Notes: generated by a model not told the origin, from the letters alone. DNA of 64,000 nt from Paenibacillus xylanexedens (GCF_007680605.1 NZ_VEIO01000001.1:1550001-1614000); one strand, 5' to 3'. Counted from the first letter of the stretch, positions 38,329 to 49,085 are shown. Numbers and translations are program-made.

Positions 38329-38814
38329 ATGAAATTGTCAGAGCTGGAAGGAGACATGCACACTCCAAGTGAATTTTTGGATCGGCCGGTATCGCAGGAG
38401 CTAATCCTTGAATTGCTCAATCATGCCGTATGGGCGCCAAATGATGAGCTGCGAGAGCCGTGGCGATTTATATTTGCTGATAACCGGTATGGGGACTTCA
38501 TGCAGGGATTGCAGGAGCAGGCCCCTGCGTACCTTCTGGTTTTAATGAAGGAAGAGGCGGATCAACATAAGCGGGAAGAAGACTTTGCAGCTGTCTGTTG
38601 CCTAATTCAAAATTTCCGTTTTCTGGCTCATGAGCAGGGTCTAGGTGTACGCTGTACCTTGCATGACTGGATGTACGACCCGAGTCGTACTGAAATGTTT
38701 GGTGTACTGAGTAACGAGCGCATTGTTGCGGTTCTAGAATTGGGATACGGTGCAAGTCAGCCGAAAGAGAATACTGAGTTACCAGAGGATGAGCTTCATT
38801 TTGAACTTCTCTAG
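38329..38814 (+). CDS. Nitroreductase-family protein 2 (short)
   Basis: 161 residues, shorter than usual (about 190-220). Keeps the [13 protein letters not shown] block and the [17 protein letters not shown] region of the nitroreductase fold, but the N-terminal RRSxRxF/Y FMN-phosphate motif is replaced by [13 protein letters not shown], so FMN binding may need the neighbouring paralogue as partner. Same operon as marR, 15 bp after nitroreductase 1. Confidence 0.75.
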   Translation: MKLSELEGDMHTPSEFLDRPVSQELILELLNHAVWAPNDELREPWRFIFADNRYGDFMQGLQEQAPAYLLVLMKEEADQHKREEDFAAVCCLIQNFRFLAHEQGLGVRCTLHDWMYDPSRTEMFGVLSNERIVAVLELGYGASQPKENTELPEDELHFELL

Positions 38815-38908
38815 GATGGAGAGTTTTCCTGATAAATGCTTTGTACAGCAAGAGCAAAAAAGAAATATTTACTTTTTTCGATTATATCGACAAAGAGGAG
38901 TGAATGAA

Positions 38909-39148
38909 TTGAAAGATAAAGAAAGATTGTTTAACGAGGTATCGGAGGTTCTATATAAACTTCGCCCTTTCTTACAACGTGATGGTGGAGATGCAGAATT
39001 GATAGATGTTGAGGACGGCATTGCTAGACTTAAATTTCTAGGTGCTTGTAATGGTTGTCCAAGTTCAACCATCACCTTAAAAGCGGGAATAGAACGTGCA
39101 ATACTCGAAGAAATTGATGAGATTTATGAAGTTGTGCAAGTTTTCTAA
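38909..39148 (+). CDS. Nfu-type iron-sulfur cluster carrier
   Basis: 79 residues, only the NifU C-terminal domain: [14 protein letters not shown], then CNGC (Cys47, Cys50) followed by PSSTITLK. Two copies bridge a 4Fe-4S cluster for delivery to target enzymes. TTG 38909 is 8 nt after GAGGAG; GTG 38900 abuts the SD, and the long in-frame extension into the nitroreductase gene has no support. Placed immediately upstream of sufCDB, in agreement with its role. Confidence 0.9.
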   Translation: MKDKERLFNEVSEVLYKLRPFLQRDGGDAELIDVEDGIARLKFLGACNGCPSSTITLKAGIERAILEEIDEIYEVVQVF

Positions 39149-39221
39149 ACTCTAAAGTATTGACTACTTCTATGGATACGATCAATAGATCATAAATATG
39201 ATGGAAGGGAATGGGTTACTC

Positions 39222-40004
39222 ATGACAACATCACTACAGATAAATGATTTTAAAGCAACAATTGAAGGTAAAGAAATCCTGAAAGGGATCAACCTGCAAA
39301 TGAAAGGTGGAGAAATCCACGCAATCATGGGGCCAAATGGAACAGGTAAATCTACATTGGCTTCCGCATTGATGGGACATCCTAAATATGAAGTAACCGG
39401 CGGAACGGTAACATTAGACGGTGAAGACCTGTTGGAGATGGCAGTGGATGAGCGTGCGCGTGCTGGTCTGTTCTTGGCTATGCAGTATCCAAGTGAAATC
39501 GCGGGCGTAACCAACTCCGACTTTCTGCGTAGCGCGATCAACGCACGCCGCGGCGAAGGCAACGAGATCTCCCTGATCAAGTTTATTCGTCAAATGGAAG
39601 GGAAAATGAAAGAGCTGGACATGAATCCCGAATTTGCACATCGTTACCTGAACGAAGGTTTCTCCGGCGGTGAGAAAAAACGTAACGAGATTCTGCAAAT
39701 GATGTTGCTTGATCCAAAAATCGTTGTGCTGGACGAAATTGACTCCGGTCTCGATATTGATGCTTTGAAAATCGTTGCTAACGGCGTTAACGCAATGAAG
39801 AGCGAGGATCGCGGTTTCTTGATCATCACGCACTACCAGCGCTTGCTTAACTACATTACTCCGGATTATGTACACGTCATGATGCAAGGTCGTATCGTAA
39901 AATCCGGAGGGCCTGAACTAGCTCACCGTCTGGAAGCTGAAGGTTATGACTGGGTTAAAGAAGAACTGGGAATTACAGACGAAACTGTAGGTCAAGAAGC
40001 GTAA
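39222..40004 (+). CDS. sufC: Fe-S cluster assembly ATPase SufC
   Basis: 260-residue ABC-type ATPase of the SUF scaffold. Walker A MGPNGTGKST, signature FSGGEKKRNE, Walker B IVVLDEIDSGLD, H-loop ITHYQR. Binds SufB and SufD and powers cluster building. Start at ATG 39222 to match family N-termini (TSLQINDFKATIEGKEILKG); upstream in-frame ATGs at 39198-39201 lack advantage. Confidence 0.95.
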   Translation: MTTSLQINDFKATIEGKEILKGINLQMKGGEIHAIMGPNGTGKSTLASALMGHPKYEVTGGTVTLDGEDLLEMAVDERARAGLFLAMQYPSEIAGVTNSDFLRSAINARRGEGNEISLIKFIRQMEGKMKELDMNPEFAHRYLNEGFSGGEKKRNEILQMMLLDPKIVVLDEIDSGLDIDALKIVANGVNAMKSEDRGFLIITHYQRLLNYITPDYVHVMMQGRIVKSGGPELAHRLEAEGYDWVKEELGITDETVGQEA

Positions 40005-40028
40005 AGACAAAACGGAGGAGGATAATAA

Positions 40029-41333
40029 ATGACTACACAAACCATTCTTCCGGTTGAATCTGAAGCGCTTCGCGCCTTGTCGGAGAGTAACCAAGAACCC
40101 GGCTGGCTGACTGAGCAGCGTCTTGGAGCATTAAAGCTTGCAGGCGAGCTCGCGCTTCCCAAACTGGAAAAGCAAAAAATCGAACGCTGGAATGTCAGCG
40201 AATATGGAACATATCAGACTAGCAAGGCCTTGGTTTCCCTGAAAGATGCTCCTGAGAGCATCAAAAAACTGGTACAAGATCAAAATGAAGGCGGTTTGGT
40301 CATTCAGCGAAATTCCTGCAACATATACGCAAAACTATCGGAAGAGCTTGCTTCCAAAGGGGTTATTTTTACGGACCTCGCTACTGCGGCTCGTGAACAC
40401 GAAAACTTGGTTAAATCGTACCTGAATACGGCTGTCAGAGCCGATGAGCATTCGATTGCTGCTCTTCATGCAGCGCTTTGGAATGGAGGAGTATTCCTTT
40501 ATGTTCCTAAAAACGTGGAAATCGAAGTGCCGCTGCAAGCCGTTCTGCTGACAGATGATGCGTCTGCCACATTTGCGCCACACGTGCTTGTTATTGCTGA
40601 TACAAACAGCTCAGTTACTTACGTGGATAACTATGTTTCTAGCGAACTTTCTGCACCTGTATTCCATAATGGTGTGGTTGAAGTCATTGCGAAAGCTGGG
40701 GCGAAAGTGCATTACGCGACAGTCCATCAGATGGATACTCTAGTGACGGACGTATCGTTCCGCCGCGCTGTTCTGGAGAATGATGCAACCATCGAATGGA
40801 TCGTTGGCGAGATGAATGATGGGGATACAGCGAGCAACACGATGAGCGTGCTCAAAGGTAACGGTTCAAAATCCGATTCCAAAGTAATCGCGGTAGGTTC
40901 CGGTTCTCAAAAAATGAATTATACCACTGAAGCTTGTCACTTCGGTAAAAATACACCCTCTCAAATGATCACTCGCGCAGTTATGCGTGAAGAAGCATCG
41001 GCAATTATTAACGGAATTACGAAGATCGAAAAAGGCGCAACCAAGGCAGACGGACAACAAACAGAGAAAGTGTTGATGTTGAGCCCGAAAGCACGGGGGG
41101 ACGCTAACCCGATTCTTCTGATTGATGAGGATGATGTAACGGCAGGTCATGCAGCTTCGGTAGGGCAAGTGAATCCAGAGCAGGTTCATTACTTGATGTC
41201 CCGCGGAATTAACCGTACAGATGCGGAACGCCTGATTATCATCGGTTTCCTAGCTCCGGTGGTGTCGGATATTCCTTTGGATGCATTGCGCAACCAATTA
41301 CAATCCTTGATCGAACGGAAGCTGGGTCAATGA
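40029..41333 (+). CDS. sufD: Fe-S cluster assembly protein SufD
   Basis: 434-residue scaffold partner of SufB with the right-handed beta-helix core and C-terminal block GHAASVGQVNPEQVHYLMSRG, whose His is the conserved SufD ligand. GGAGGA SD 8 nt upstream; 24 bp after sufC. Directly followed by sufB, whereas Bacillus has sufS and sufU here. Confidence 0.95.
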   Translation: MTTQTILPVESEALRALSESNQEPGWLTEQRLGALKLAGELALPKLEKQKIERWNVSEYGTYQTSKALVSLKDAPESIKKLVQDQNEGGLVIQRNSCNIYAKLSEELASKGVIFTDLATAAREHENLVKSYLNTAVRADEHSIAALHAALWNGGVFLYVPKNVEIEVPLQAVLLTDDASATFAPHVLVIADTNSSVTYVDNYVSSELSAPVFHNGVVEVIAKAGAKVHYATVHQMDTLVTDVSFRRAVLENDATIEWIVGEMNDGDTASNTMSVLKGNGSKSDSKVIAVGSGSQKMNYTTEACHFGKNTPSQMITRAVMREEASAIINGITKIEKGATKADGQQTEKVLMLSPKARGDANPILLIDEDDVTAGHAASVGQVNPEQVHYLMSRGINRTDAERLIIIGFLAPVVSDIPLDALRNQLQSLIERKLGQ

Positions 41334-41372
41334 ACGGATTCCTTCACAAGGGGACTTAGGAGGTAGAACAAG

Positions 41373-42770
41373 ATGGCTAAAAAAGCACCAGAAATGGAAG
41401 AGTACAAATATGGTTTTCGCGACGAGCACAAGTCCATCTTTCAAACCGGGAAAGGTCTGACGGCGGAAGTCGTAACCGAAATTTCCCGAATCAAGAACGA
41501 ACCGGAGTGGATGTTGGAGTTTCGTCTGAAATCTCTGAAACAATTCGAAAAGATGGCAATGCCAAAATGGGGCGGCGATCTCGATGAGCTGGATTTCAAT
41601 GACATTCAATACTATGTTCGACCTTCGGAGAAACAAGGGAAAACATGGGAAGAGGTTCCTTCCGAAATCAAGGAAACATTCGACAAGCTGGGTATTCCTG
41701 AAGCAGAGCAAAAGTTCCTGGCGGGGGTATCGGCTCAGTATGAGTCCGAGGTTGTATACCACAATATGCAAAAGGAACTGGAGGACCAAGGCGTAATCTT
41801 TATGGATACCGACACCGCGCTCAGAGAGCATCCGGAAATTTTACGCGAATATTTCGCAACCATCATTCCACCAGCAGACAACAAATTTGCTGCATTGAAC
41901 AGTGCGGTATGGTCCGGAGGAAGCTTCATCTACGTTCCAAAAGGCGTAAAATGCGAAGTGCCTTTGCAAGCTTATTTCCGGATTAACTCCGAAAATATGG
42001 GACAATTCGAGCGTACGCTGATTATTGCAGACGAAGACAGCTTTGTTCACTATGTAGAGGGCTGTACGGCTCCGATCTACAGTACAAACTCCCTGCACAG
42101 TGCGGTGGTTGAGATCATCTGTAAGAAAAATGCCCGCGTTCGTTATACTACGATCCAAAACTGGGCTCCAAACATTTATAACCTCGTTACTAAACGGGCG
42201 GTTGCTGAAGAGAATGCAACGATGGAATGGGTCGATGGCAACATCGGTTCCAAACTGACGATGAAATATCCAGCGGTTGTGCTGAAAGGCCGTGGAGCGA
42301 AAGGTTCCGTTCTGTCCATCGCTGTTGCAGGTAAAAACCAGCATCAGGATGCAGGCGCAAAAATGATTCACCTTGCTCCGGATACAACATCGACAATCGT
42401 ATCCAAATCTATCAGTAAGCATGGAGGTAAAGTAACGTACCGTGGTTTGGCTTCCTTCGGACGCCAGGCAGAGGGCGCGAAATCCAACATCAAATGTGAT
42501 ACGCTCATCCTCGACAATGAGTCCACTTCCGATACGATCCCATATAACGAAATCATGAACGATAACATTGTATTGGAGCACGAAGCAACGGTATCTAAAG
42601 TATCCGAGGATCAACTCTTTTACTTGATGAGCCGTGGACTGACCGAGGCCGAAGCAACTCAAATGATTATCATGGGCTTCATAGAGCCGTTCACAAAGGA
42701 ATTACCAATGGAATACGCGGTAGAGATGAACAGATTGATCAAATTCGAGATGGAAGGCAGTATCGGTTAA
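41373..42770 (+). CDS. sufB: Fe-S cluster assembly scaffold SufB
   Basis: 465 residues. Main scaffold where 4Fe-4S clusters form. [19 protein letters not shown] at the start is typical of Bacillota SufB, and the beta-helix core [20 protein letters not shown] and C-terminal [21 protein letters not shown] are conserved. AGGAGG SD; 39 bp after sufD. Last gene of the operon. Confidence 0.96.
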   Translation: MAKKAPEMEEYKYGFRDEHKSIFQTGKGLTAEVVTEISRIKNEPEWMLEFRLKSLKQFEKMAMPKWGGDLDELDFNDIQYYVRPSEKQGKTWEEVPSEIKETFDKLGIPEAEQKFLAGVSAQYESEVVYHNMQKELEDQGVIFMDTDTALREHPEILREYFATIIPPADNKFAALNSAVWSGGSFIYVPKGVKCEVPLQAYFRINSENMGQFERTLIIADEDSFVHYVEGCTAPIYSTNSLHSAVVEIICKKNARVRYTTIQNWAPNIYNLVTKRAVAEENATMEWVDGNIGSKLTMKYPAVVLKGRGAKGSVLSIAVAGKNQHQDAGAKMIHLAPDTTSTIVSKSISKHGGKVTYRGLASFGRQAEGAKSNIKCDTLILDNESTSDTIPYNEIMNDNIVLEHEATVSKVSEDQLFYLMSRGLTEAEATQMIIMGFIEPFTKELPMEYAVEMNRLIKFEMEGSIG

Positions 42771-42865
42771 ATAAGCCATTGACTGGTTTTAAAGGGACAA
42801 GCAATGACCCAGAGCATCTCAATCAAATGTCGTCAATGGGGGAGTAGAAATTGACAGACAGCAAG

Positions 42866-42889
42866 GACGATGTCAGCATCGTCTTTTTT
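42866..42889 (+). terminator. Terminator of sufCDB
   Basis: GACGATG-tcag-CATCGTC (42866-42883 including one flanking pair) followed by six T. Confidence 0.85.
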
Positions 42890-42932
42890 GCGTTTGTATT
42901 GTGCAGTAGTTATTTCTCTAAGATTTTGGGGC

Positions 42933-42964
42933 TTTACCCTAACGTATACGTTAGGGTTTATAAT
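42933..42964 (+). promoter_or_regulatory. MerR-type promoter with a 22-bp palindrome
   Basis: ACCCTAACGTATACGTTAGGGT (42936-42957, a perfect palindrome described here in two halves: ACCCTAACGTA and TACGTTAGGGT) fills the 19-20-bp gap between TTTACC/TTACCC (42933-42939) and TATAAT (42959-42964). The over-long spacer is the hallmark of promoters twisted open by MerR-family activators. It drives the merR gene 24 bp on. Confidence 0.85.
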
Positions 42965-42987
42965 GTTTTCAGGAAGGGGAGGTAAGC

Positions 42988-43779
42988 ATGATCCTGATTG
43001 GAGAATTAGCGAAAAAAACAAATATCAGCAAGAGAACACTTCATTACTATGAACAAATTGAATTGTTACAACCCACAGTTATTACGGAAAATGGGTATCG
43101 CTACTATGATGAAACTGCTATTCTTCGCCTGCAAAAAATTCTTCTGTTGAAGTCCATCGGCTATACCTTAGAACAGATTAAAGAACTGTTTCAGAACCAG
43201 GAAAATCAGGGAGAAGATGAAAACTGGATCATTTCTTTAAACGAACAAATAGAACTGATTGAACAGAAAAAAGAAGAGTTAAGCCGGATGCAATATTATC
43301 TCAGATCAACGATTCATACATTGCAGATGAACGGAATGAACAATCTGGAAAAGTTATTGCAGATTATAGCCAAAATGAAAGATCGCCCACTCACTGAAGG
43401 GATAATTCGCCCCGAATTCAGCGATCATTTACAGTTAACATCAAGGGAAATGGATGTACTTAATCAACTGCCTATACTCGGGAGTAACGATCCGCGAATG
43501 GAGGAACTTTTAACTATTTTCCAACGTGTACGATCCTTGATGCCTTCATCTCCTTATTCTGAAGAGGTTCAAGTCATTGCGAGGCAATTGTATGAAACAG
43601 CATTGGAGCTGTTTGATCATGATGAAAAACTACTGGGCAAGTATTGGGAACTTATCAATCCAGGAGATGCGTCTGAGCCTGTGGTGATGGGCATGGATGA
43701 TGAGTTCATGTCCTATGTTGACGAGATGATCGGCTATTTTCTAAAACAAAGAGTGGACAATGCTGATGAAGGAGATTAA
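42988..43779 (+). CDS. MerR-family regulator with TipAS-like tail
   Basis: 263 residues. N-terminal MerR winged helix (ILIGELAKKTNISKRTLHYYE, GYRYYDE), coiled-coil linker (about 80-110), and a ~140-residue helical C-terminal domain of TipAS kind, which in relatives binds drugs or small antibiotics. No metal-binding Cys pair is apparent, so a small-molecule inducer is more likely than a metal. Its perfect operator lies in its own promoter. The last 20 bp overlap the lipoprotein gene, so the three genes form one transcript. Confidence 0.87.
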   Translation: MILIGELAKKTNISKRTLHYYEQIELLQPTVITENGYRYYDETAILRLQKILLLKSIGYTLEQIKELFQNQENQGEDENWIISLNEQIELIEQKKEELSRMQYYLRSTIHTLQMNGMNNLEKLLQIIAKMKDRPLTEGIIRPEFSDHLQLTSREMDVLNQLPILGSNDPRMEELLTIFQRVRSLMPSSPYSEEVQVIARQLYETALELFDHDEKLLGKYWELINPGDASEPVVMGMDDEFMSYVDEMIGYFLKQRVDNADEGD

Positions 43780-44242
43780 ACAAAACAGGATTCAAGGTAA
43801 ACATATGTGTCTTCTATTTTTGCTCTCCGGTTTACTCATGTTATTTACAGCTTGTGGAATGACAGGGGATACAGTAAATGAACTGGATCGTGAAGATTCA
43901 AGTCAAAACACAGCACATAGCTCGGATGGAATCGTCGTTGAGGTGCTTGTTGAAAGTGATGTTAATTCGGTATCTGATCTGGGGGTAGAGATTAATGGGC
44001 GAAAAAATCCGGAGAGTGTGTATTGGGATACAGTTGAAGTTCCATACAAAGAGAGATTTGTGATTCCAAAAGATACGTTTATTCCTTTACTCTCCACTCA
44101 TGTCAGGGCAGAAGCAAATGACGGTGCCAGTTGGGTAAGCTGTTCCATTTGGTATGATGGAGAGTTAGTTGCATCTCACAAGTCCCGAGGGAGCGGTGCG
44201 AAGGCTGTATGTGAGAAGAAGTTCCAGCTGGGTCCGGGATAA
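43760..44242 (+). CDS. MmpS-like lipoprotein
   Basis: 160 residues. N-terminal hydrophobic segment ending LFTAC (Cys32), a somewhat weak lipobox, so probably a lipid-anchored protein on the outer face of the membrane. The rest is a beta-rich domain whose second half (ANDGASWVSCSIWYDGEL, then AVCEKKF) follows the pattern of MmpS transport-accessory proteins, including a likely disulfide pair. Overlaps merR by 20 bp and precedes a GAP/Sap-type membrane protein by 26 bp. In mycobacteria MmpS works with MmpL exporters; no MmpL is present here. Confidence 0.65.
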   Translation: MLMKEIKQNRIQGKHMCLLFLLSGLLMLFTACGMTGDTVNELDREDSSQNTAHSSDGIVVEVLVESDVNSVSDLGVEINGRKNPESVYWDTVEVPYKERFVIPKDTFIPLLSTHVRAEANDGASWVSCSIWYDGELVASHKSRGSGAKAVCEKKFQLGPG

Positions 44243-44268
44243 CTTCACGACAGGGAGCGAGGAACATA

Positions 44269-45006
44269 ATGACATTGACGGCACTGTTATCTACCCTTGT
44301 ACTACTGGCATTAATTGATTCAACAAGTGTGGGTACTCTTTTGATTCCGATCTGGTTGCTGATGACACCCGGGCGTGTTCGAGCGGGTCGGTTTTTGATC
44401 TACGTATTCACAGTGTCTGGTTGTTACTTTGTTATAGGGCTCAGCATCATGTTTGGAGCGGATTCATTGCTGCACGAATATGCACCCCTAATGGAATCTC
44501 AGCCCTTCCTGTTAGGACAACTGGCGATAGGTATATTGTTAATGATCATAAGCCAGCTCATGGATACCAAAAAATCTCGGGCTCGGGCTGCGGAACGTGC
44601 AGAAAGTGGGGAAGGTACTATTTTAAAATGGAGAGCTCGTGTTACAGGAGAAACGGTTTCCAGCAGAACCTCTATTACTATACTTATCGGGCTTGCCCTG
44701 ACCGCGGTCGCGCTTGAACTGGCAACCATGTTGCCCTATCTAGCTGCCATAGGCTTGTTAGTTAGCGAAGGCCCCCCCTGGCCTATGTCGGGGATTCTGT
44801 TACTGGGATATTGCTTTGTTATGATATTACCTTCGCTCATTTTGCTGGCAGGGAGACTGCTCGCTTACCCTGTTTTAAAACAACCTCTAGCTAAAATGGA
44901 TAAGTGGCTGGTGAACAATGCACAGAATGCTACGGCCTGGATTGTCGGTATCGTTGGTTTTTTGCTGACGGTTAATGCGGTTTATGATTTAGGCTGGTTT
45001 CAGTGA
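44269..45006 (+). CDS. GAP/Sap-type membrane protein (LysE-like superfamily)
   Basis: 245 residues, six to seven helices with a basic cytoplasmic loop near 100-130. The opening LLALIDSTSVGTLLIPIWLL and the PGRVRAGR turn match the GAP family (glycopeptidolipid / sulfolipid-1 addressing proteins; Pfam Sap). Known members aid export of surface lipids in mycobacteria; the fold is like LysE/RhtB exporters. Third gene of the MerR operon. Substrate unknown. A weak hairpin after the stop (GGGTA/TACCC, about 45010-45035) may end the transcript. Confidence 0.7.
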   Translation: MTLTALLSTLVLLALIDSTSVGTLLIPIWLLMTPGRVRAGRFLIYVFTVSGCYFVIGLSIMFGADSLLHEYAPLMESQPFLLGQLAIGILLMIISQLMDTKKSRARAAERAESGEGTILKWRARVTGETVSSRTSITILIGLALTAVALELATMLPYLAAIGLLVSEGPPWPMSGILLLGYCFVMILPSLILLAGRLLAYPVLKQPLAKMDKWLVNNAQNATAWIVGIVGFLLTVNAVYDLGWFQ

Positions 45007-45137
45007 GAAGTGGGTATGAGCCGTGTTGACAGTACCCGTATCTTGCTCTTTTCGGCACAAGCATGTGTTATTCGCACAGGCAAGTCGTCCACCCATCGCG
45101 TAGACTAAAGTAGATCAAGTCGAGTGAGGTGAATTCC

Positions 45138-45722
45138 ATGGCTAAGACCAATGAAATACACGTGAAGGCAAAACGATTCAAGGATCGTCCGGTCTGCGTG
45201 ACTCTTTACAATGGTGAGACGTACATCGGGTACATCTCTGGCGTGAGCAACGAGGGTGTAGAGCTGACCGGGGGCGGGAAATTAGCACAAACTTCAACAA
45301 CCACGGCACAGGCAACGGGGACGGCACGAAGTCGTGTTCGCCAAATGAACGCCAAGTCAACCAACTCAAAGAGGTCTGTATCTTCTTCGAGCCGGAAAAA
45401 GGTGAATTGTTCCCGCAAATCCTCCGTGCGATCCCAGGTAACATCACGTAGATCCTCCCGTCAGGCACATGTATCATCCTTCATGCCGATGATGGGCTCT
45501 TTATTAGGTGGACTGGGCGGGGCAGGATCATTTGGAGGCATGCTCGGAGGCGGCATGCGTTTGTTCGGTATGATTCAACGTTTTGTGCCTGTCGTCAAAA
45601 TGGGCTACGGCATGATTAAACAAATCCAGCCGTTTATGGGAGCTGTGCAAGGTTTGATGTCACCAGCAAGTCAGGCATCCCAGGCCGAGGGTGAAGCTGA
45701 AGCGGAAACCCCAAGGGGGTAG
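45138..45722 (+). CDS. Unknown protein: Sm-like head, Ser/Arg linker, Gly-rich hydrophobic tail
   Basis: 194 residues. Residues about 5-45 (VKAKRFKDRPVCVTL, NGETYIGYISGVSNEGVELTGG) resemble the small beta-barrel of Sm/LSM-like proteins. Then a ~65-residue linker very rich in Ser, Thr, Arg, Lys (SKRSVSSSSRKKVN, SRKSSVRSQVTSRRSSRQ) and finally a Gly/Met-rich hydrophobic tail (GSLLGGLGGAGSFGGMLGGG). ATG 45138 follows GAGG. I know no family of this order; a spore-coat or RNA-binding role is a guess. Single gene with its own terminator. Confidence 0.6.
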   Translation: MAKTNEIHVKAKRFKDRPVCVTLYNGETYIGYISGVSNEGVELTGGGKLAQTSTTTAQATGTARSRVRQMNAKSTNSKRSVSSSSRKKVNCSRKSSVRSQVTSRRSSRQAHVSSFMPMMGSLLGGLGGAGSFGGMLGGGMRLFGMIQRFVPVVKMGYGMIKQIQPFMGAVQGLMSPASQASQAEGEAEAETPRG

Positions 45723-45785
45723 AGTAGTGAGGAGAACTTGTGGATGTGCTAAGAAAGAGTGGAGAAAAGATTAGTGAGCACTCTT

Positions 45786-45812
45786 AAGTCGCTATTATAG
45801 CGGCTTTTTTAT
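45786..45812 (+). terminator. Terminator identical to that at 36826
   Basis: AAGTCGCTA-tta-TAGCGGCTT followed by T-run; exact copy of the terminator 9 kb upstream. Confidence 0.85.
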
Positions 45813-45902
45813 CATTTAAGTTTTTCGGAATAGGATAAGGATTCAATGGGGCTCCAATACTTACTCCATTTCTATAATTAAGAGTTGGAAACAACAGAGC
45901 AG

Positions 45903-46125
45903 TTGAGAGCTTATCGAGCCAAAAGCGCTAACGATCACCAGGAACCTTATTTGGCCGAATATTGAGCTTTGAAAATTCTAACGATCCTGAGAGAGCTTAT
46001 TTTGCTGAAAACACAAGATTTCACCTTGAAAACAGCCGAATTGTCTAAAATAGCGTCTGCTGTGATCGTTAGAAAAAATCATGAGCTAAAAAGAGCAACA
46101 TAAGCTCCGCTGAGATCGTTGGAAT
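45903..46125. repeat. Cluster of ~38-bp repeats with 50-bp period
   Basis: Two direct units (45925-45960 and 45975-46010) with core TAACGATC then about 8 nt then CTTATTT-GC, and two inverted units (46036-46073 and 46088-46125) with GATCGTTAG/GATCGTTGG. The core starts are exactly 50 bp apart in each pair (45929/45979; 46064/46114). A partial unit lies at 45903-45924. No ORF of merit here. Looks like a REP-type intergenic repeat, not a CRISPR. Confidence 0.65.
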
Positions 46126-46210
46126 ATAGTTACATACTTGGCGCCATTCAAGCACCTCAATATCCCATTACCATACGTCCGTCAGTAAAGGCAAAAGTTA
46201 AAGCTAAATC

Positions 46211-46256
46211 CAAGATTAAAGCCCAGAGCGGGTATGCTCTGGGCTTTTTAATCTTG
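46211..46256. terminator. Strong bidirectional terminator
   Basis: CAAGATTAAA-GCCCAGAGC (46211-46229) pairs with GCTCTGGGC-TTTTTAATCTTG (46236-46256). It is right after the stop of the leftward arabinofuranosidase gene. Confidence 0.8.
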
Positions 46257-46270
46257 CGCGATTTGCAGGA

Positions 46271-47931
<1,661 letters not shown>

Positions 47932-48058
47932 AATGCAGATATACAGAGCAAGTTCATTTTACACAGTTCGCTAAATAGCGAATTCTAAGATGTGAGAAAT
48001 GAGATACCCAATGTACAAGTTGATATACAAGCTGAATATACAAAAGGAAGTGAAGTCG

Positions 48059-49000
48059 ATGATGCTTGGAACAGATGCATCTTCATTGCTTGTCTACGAG
48101 GCGCTGGCAAGTGAACCTCGTTTAAATATTGTACGTTTGTTACTGGAGAATAGGGAAATGCATATCAATGCGCTCGCCCAAGAGCTCTATCTGAGCAAAG
48201 CCATTGTCAGTACACATGTTAGCAAACTGCAGAAGGCTGGTATCGTAGGTAGCCGCATGAAACGAGAGAACGGGGGGACCTACAAATATTGTTTTATTGT
48301 AAAAGAGTTCATGACGATTAATTTATCACCGTCAGAGCCTGTTGATGCATCGTATTATGAAGTGTCTATACCCGTTGGTCATTATACGGATTACGAGGCA
48401 TGGCCAACCTGCGGGCTGGCGACGACAACTCAGATGATCGGCCAATACGACACACCCGCTTGTTTTATGGACCCTGATCGGGTTAACGCGGCAATTTTGT
48501 GGATGGCACGAGGTTTTCTTGAATATAAGATTCCTAATTATCTTCACAAGGATCAGTATCTTCGCGAGATTGAACTTTCACTCGAACTTAGCTCGGAAGC
48601 GCCCAAGGTCAATGAAAACTGGCCATCCGATATTCGTTTTACGCTTAACGGCAATGATCTCGGTACATGGACAAGTCCTGGCGATTTCGGAGACCGAAAG
48701 GGCAAGCATACTCCGCTATGGTGGAAACTGGATGTCAATCAATACGGCGTGTTAAAAGTGCTACGCATCAACGAGGAAGGTACGTTTATAGACGGTCAAT
48801 CAATTTCGGATGTCACAATCTCGGATTTGGATCTCCGAGCAGCTCCTTATTGGACGTTTGGCTTAAAACCCGAGGAGAGCGCAGCAGGTCGAGGTGGTCT
48901 GACCCTATTTGGGAAAGGGTTTGGCAACTATGATCAGGACATTCTGATTCGGTATTATTATGACAATAATGCTCTAGATAACAACACTTCAGAAGAATAG
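48059..49000 (+). CDS. ArsR-type regulator with large C-terminal domain
   Basis: 313 residues. N-terminal winged helix (about 5-75: EALASEPRLNIVRLLLENREMH, LSKAIVSTHVSKLQKAGIV) and a ~220-residue beta-rich C-terminal domain (YEAWPTCGLATTTQMIGQYDTP, FMDPDRVNAAILW) of a kind seen in Bacillota ArsR-like sugar regulators; likely effector binding. ATG 48059 follows GGAAG. Divergent from abfA, so an arabinose-linked repressor is probable, by position only. Confidence 0.8.
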   Translation: MMLGTDASSLLVYEALASEPRLNIVRLLLENREMHINALAQELYLSKAIVSTHVSKLQKAGIVGSRMKRENGGTYKYCFIVKEFMTINLSPSEPVDASYYEVSIPVGHYTDYEAWPTCGLATTTQMIGQYDTPACFMDPDRVNAAILWMARGFLEYKIPNYLHKDQYLREIELSLELSSEAPKVNENWPSDIRFTLNGNDLGTWTSPGDFGDRKGKHTPLWWKLDVNQYGVLKVLRINEEGTFIDGQSISDVTISDLDLRAAPYWTFGLKPEESAAGRGGLTLFGKGFGNYDQDILIRYYYDNNALDNNTSEE

Positions 49001-49085
49001 AATGTGCAATTTGGAATTAAACTACTATAAGGCGAGTGCAAAAGCCAACTTAAATGAAGCATGTACCCATTCCAGCGTTATGGTA

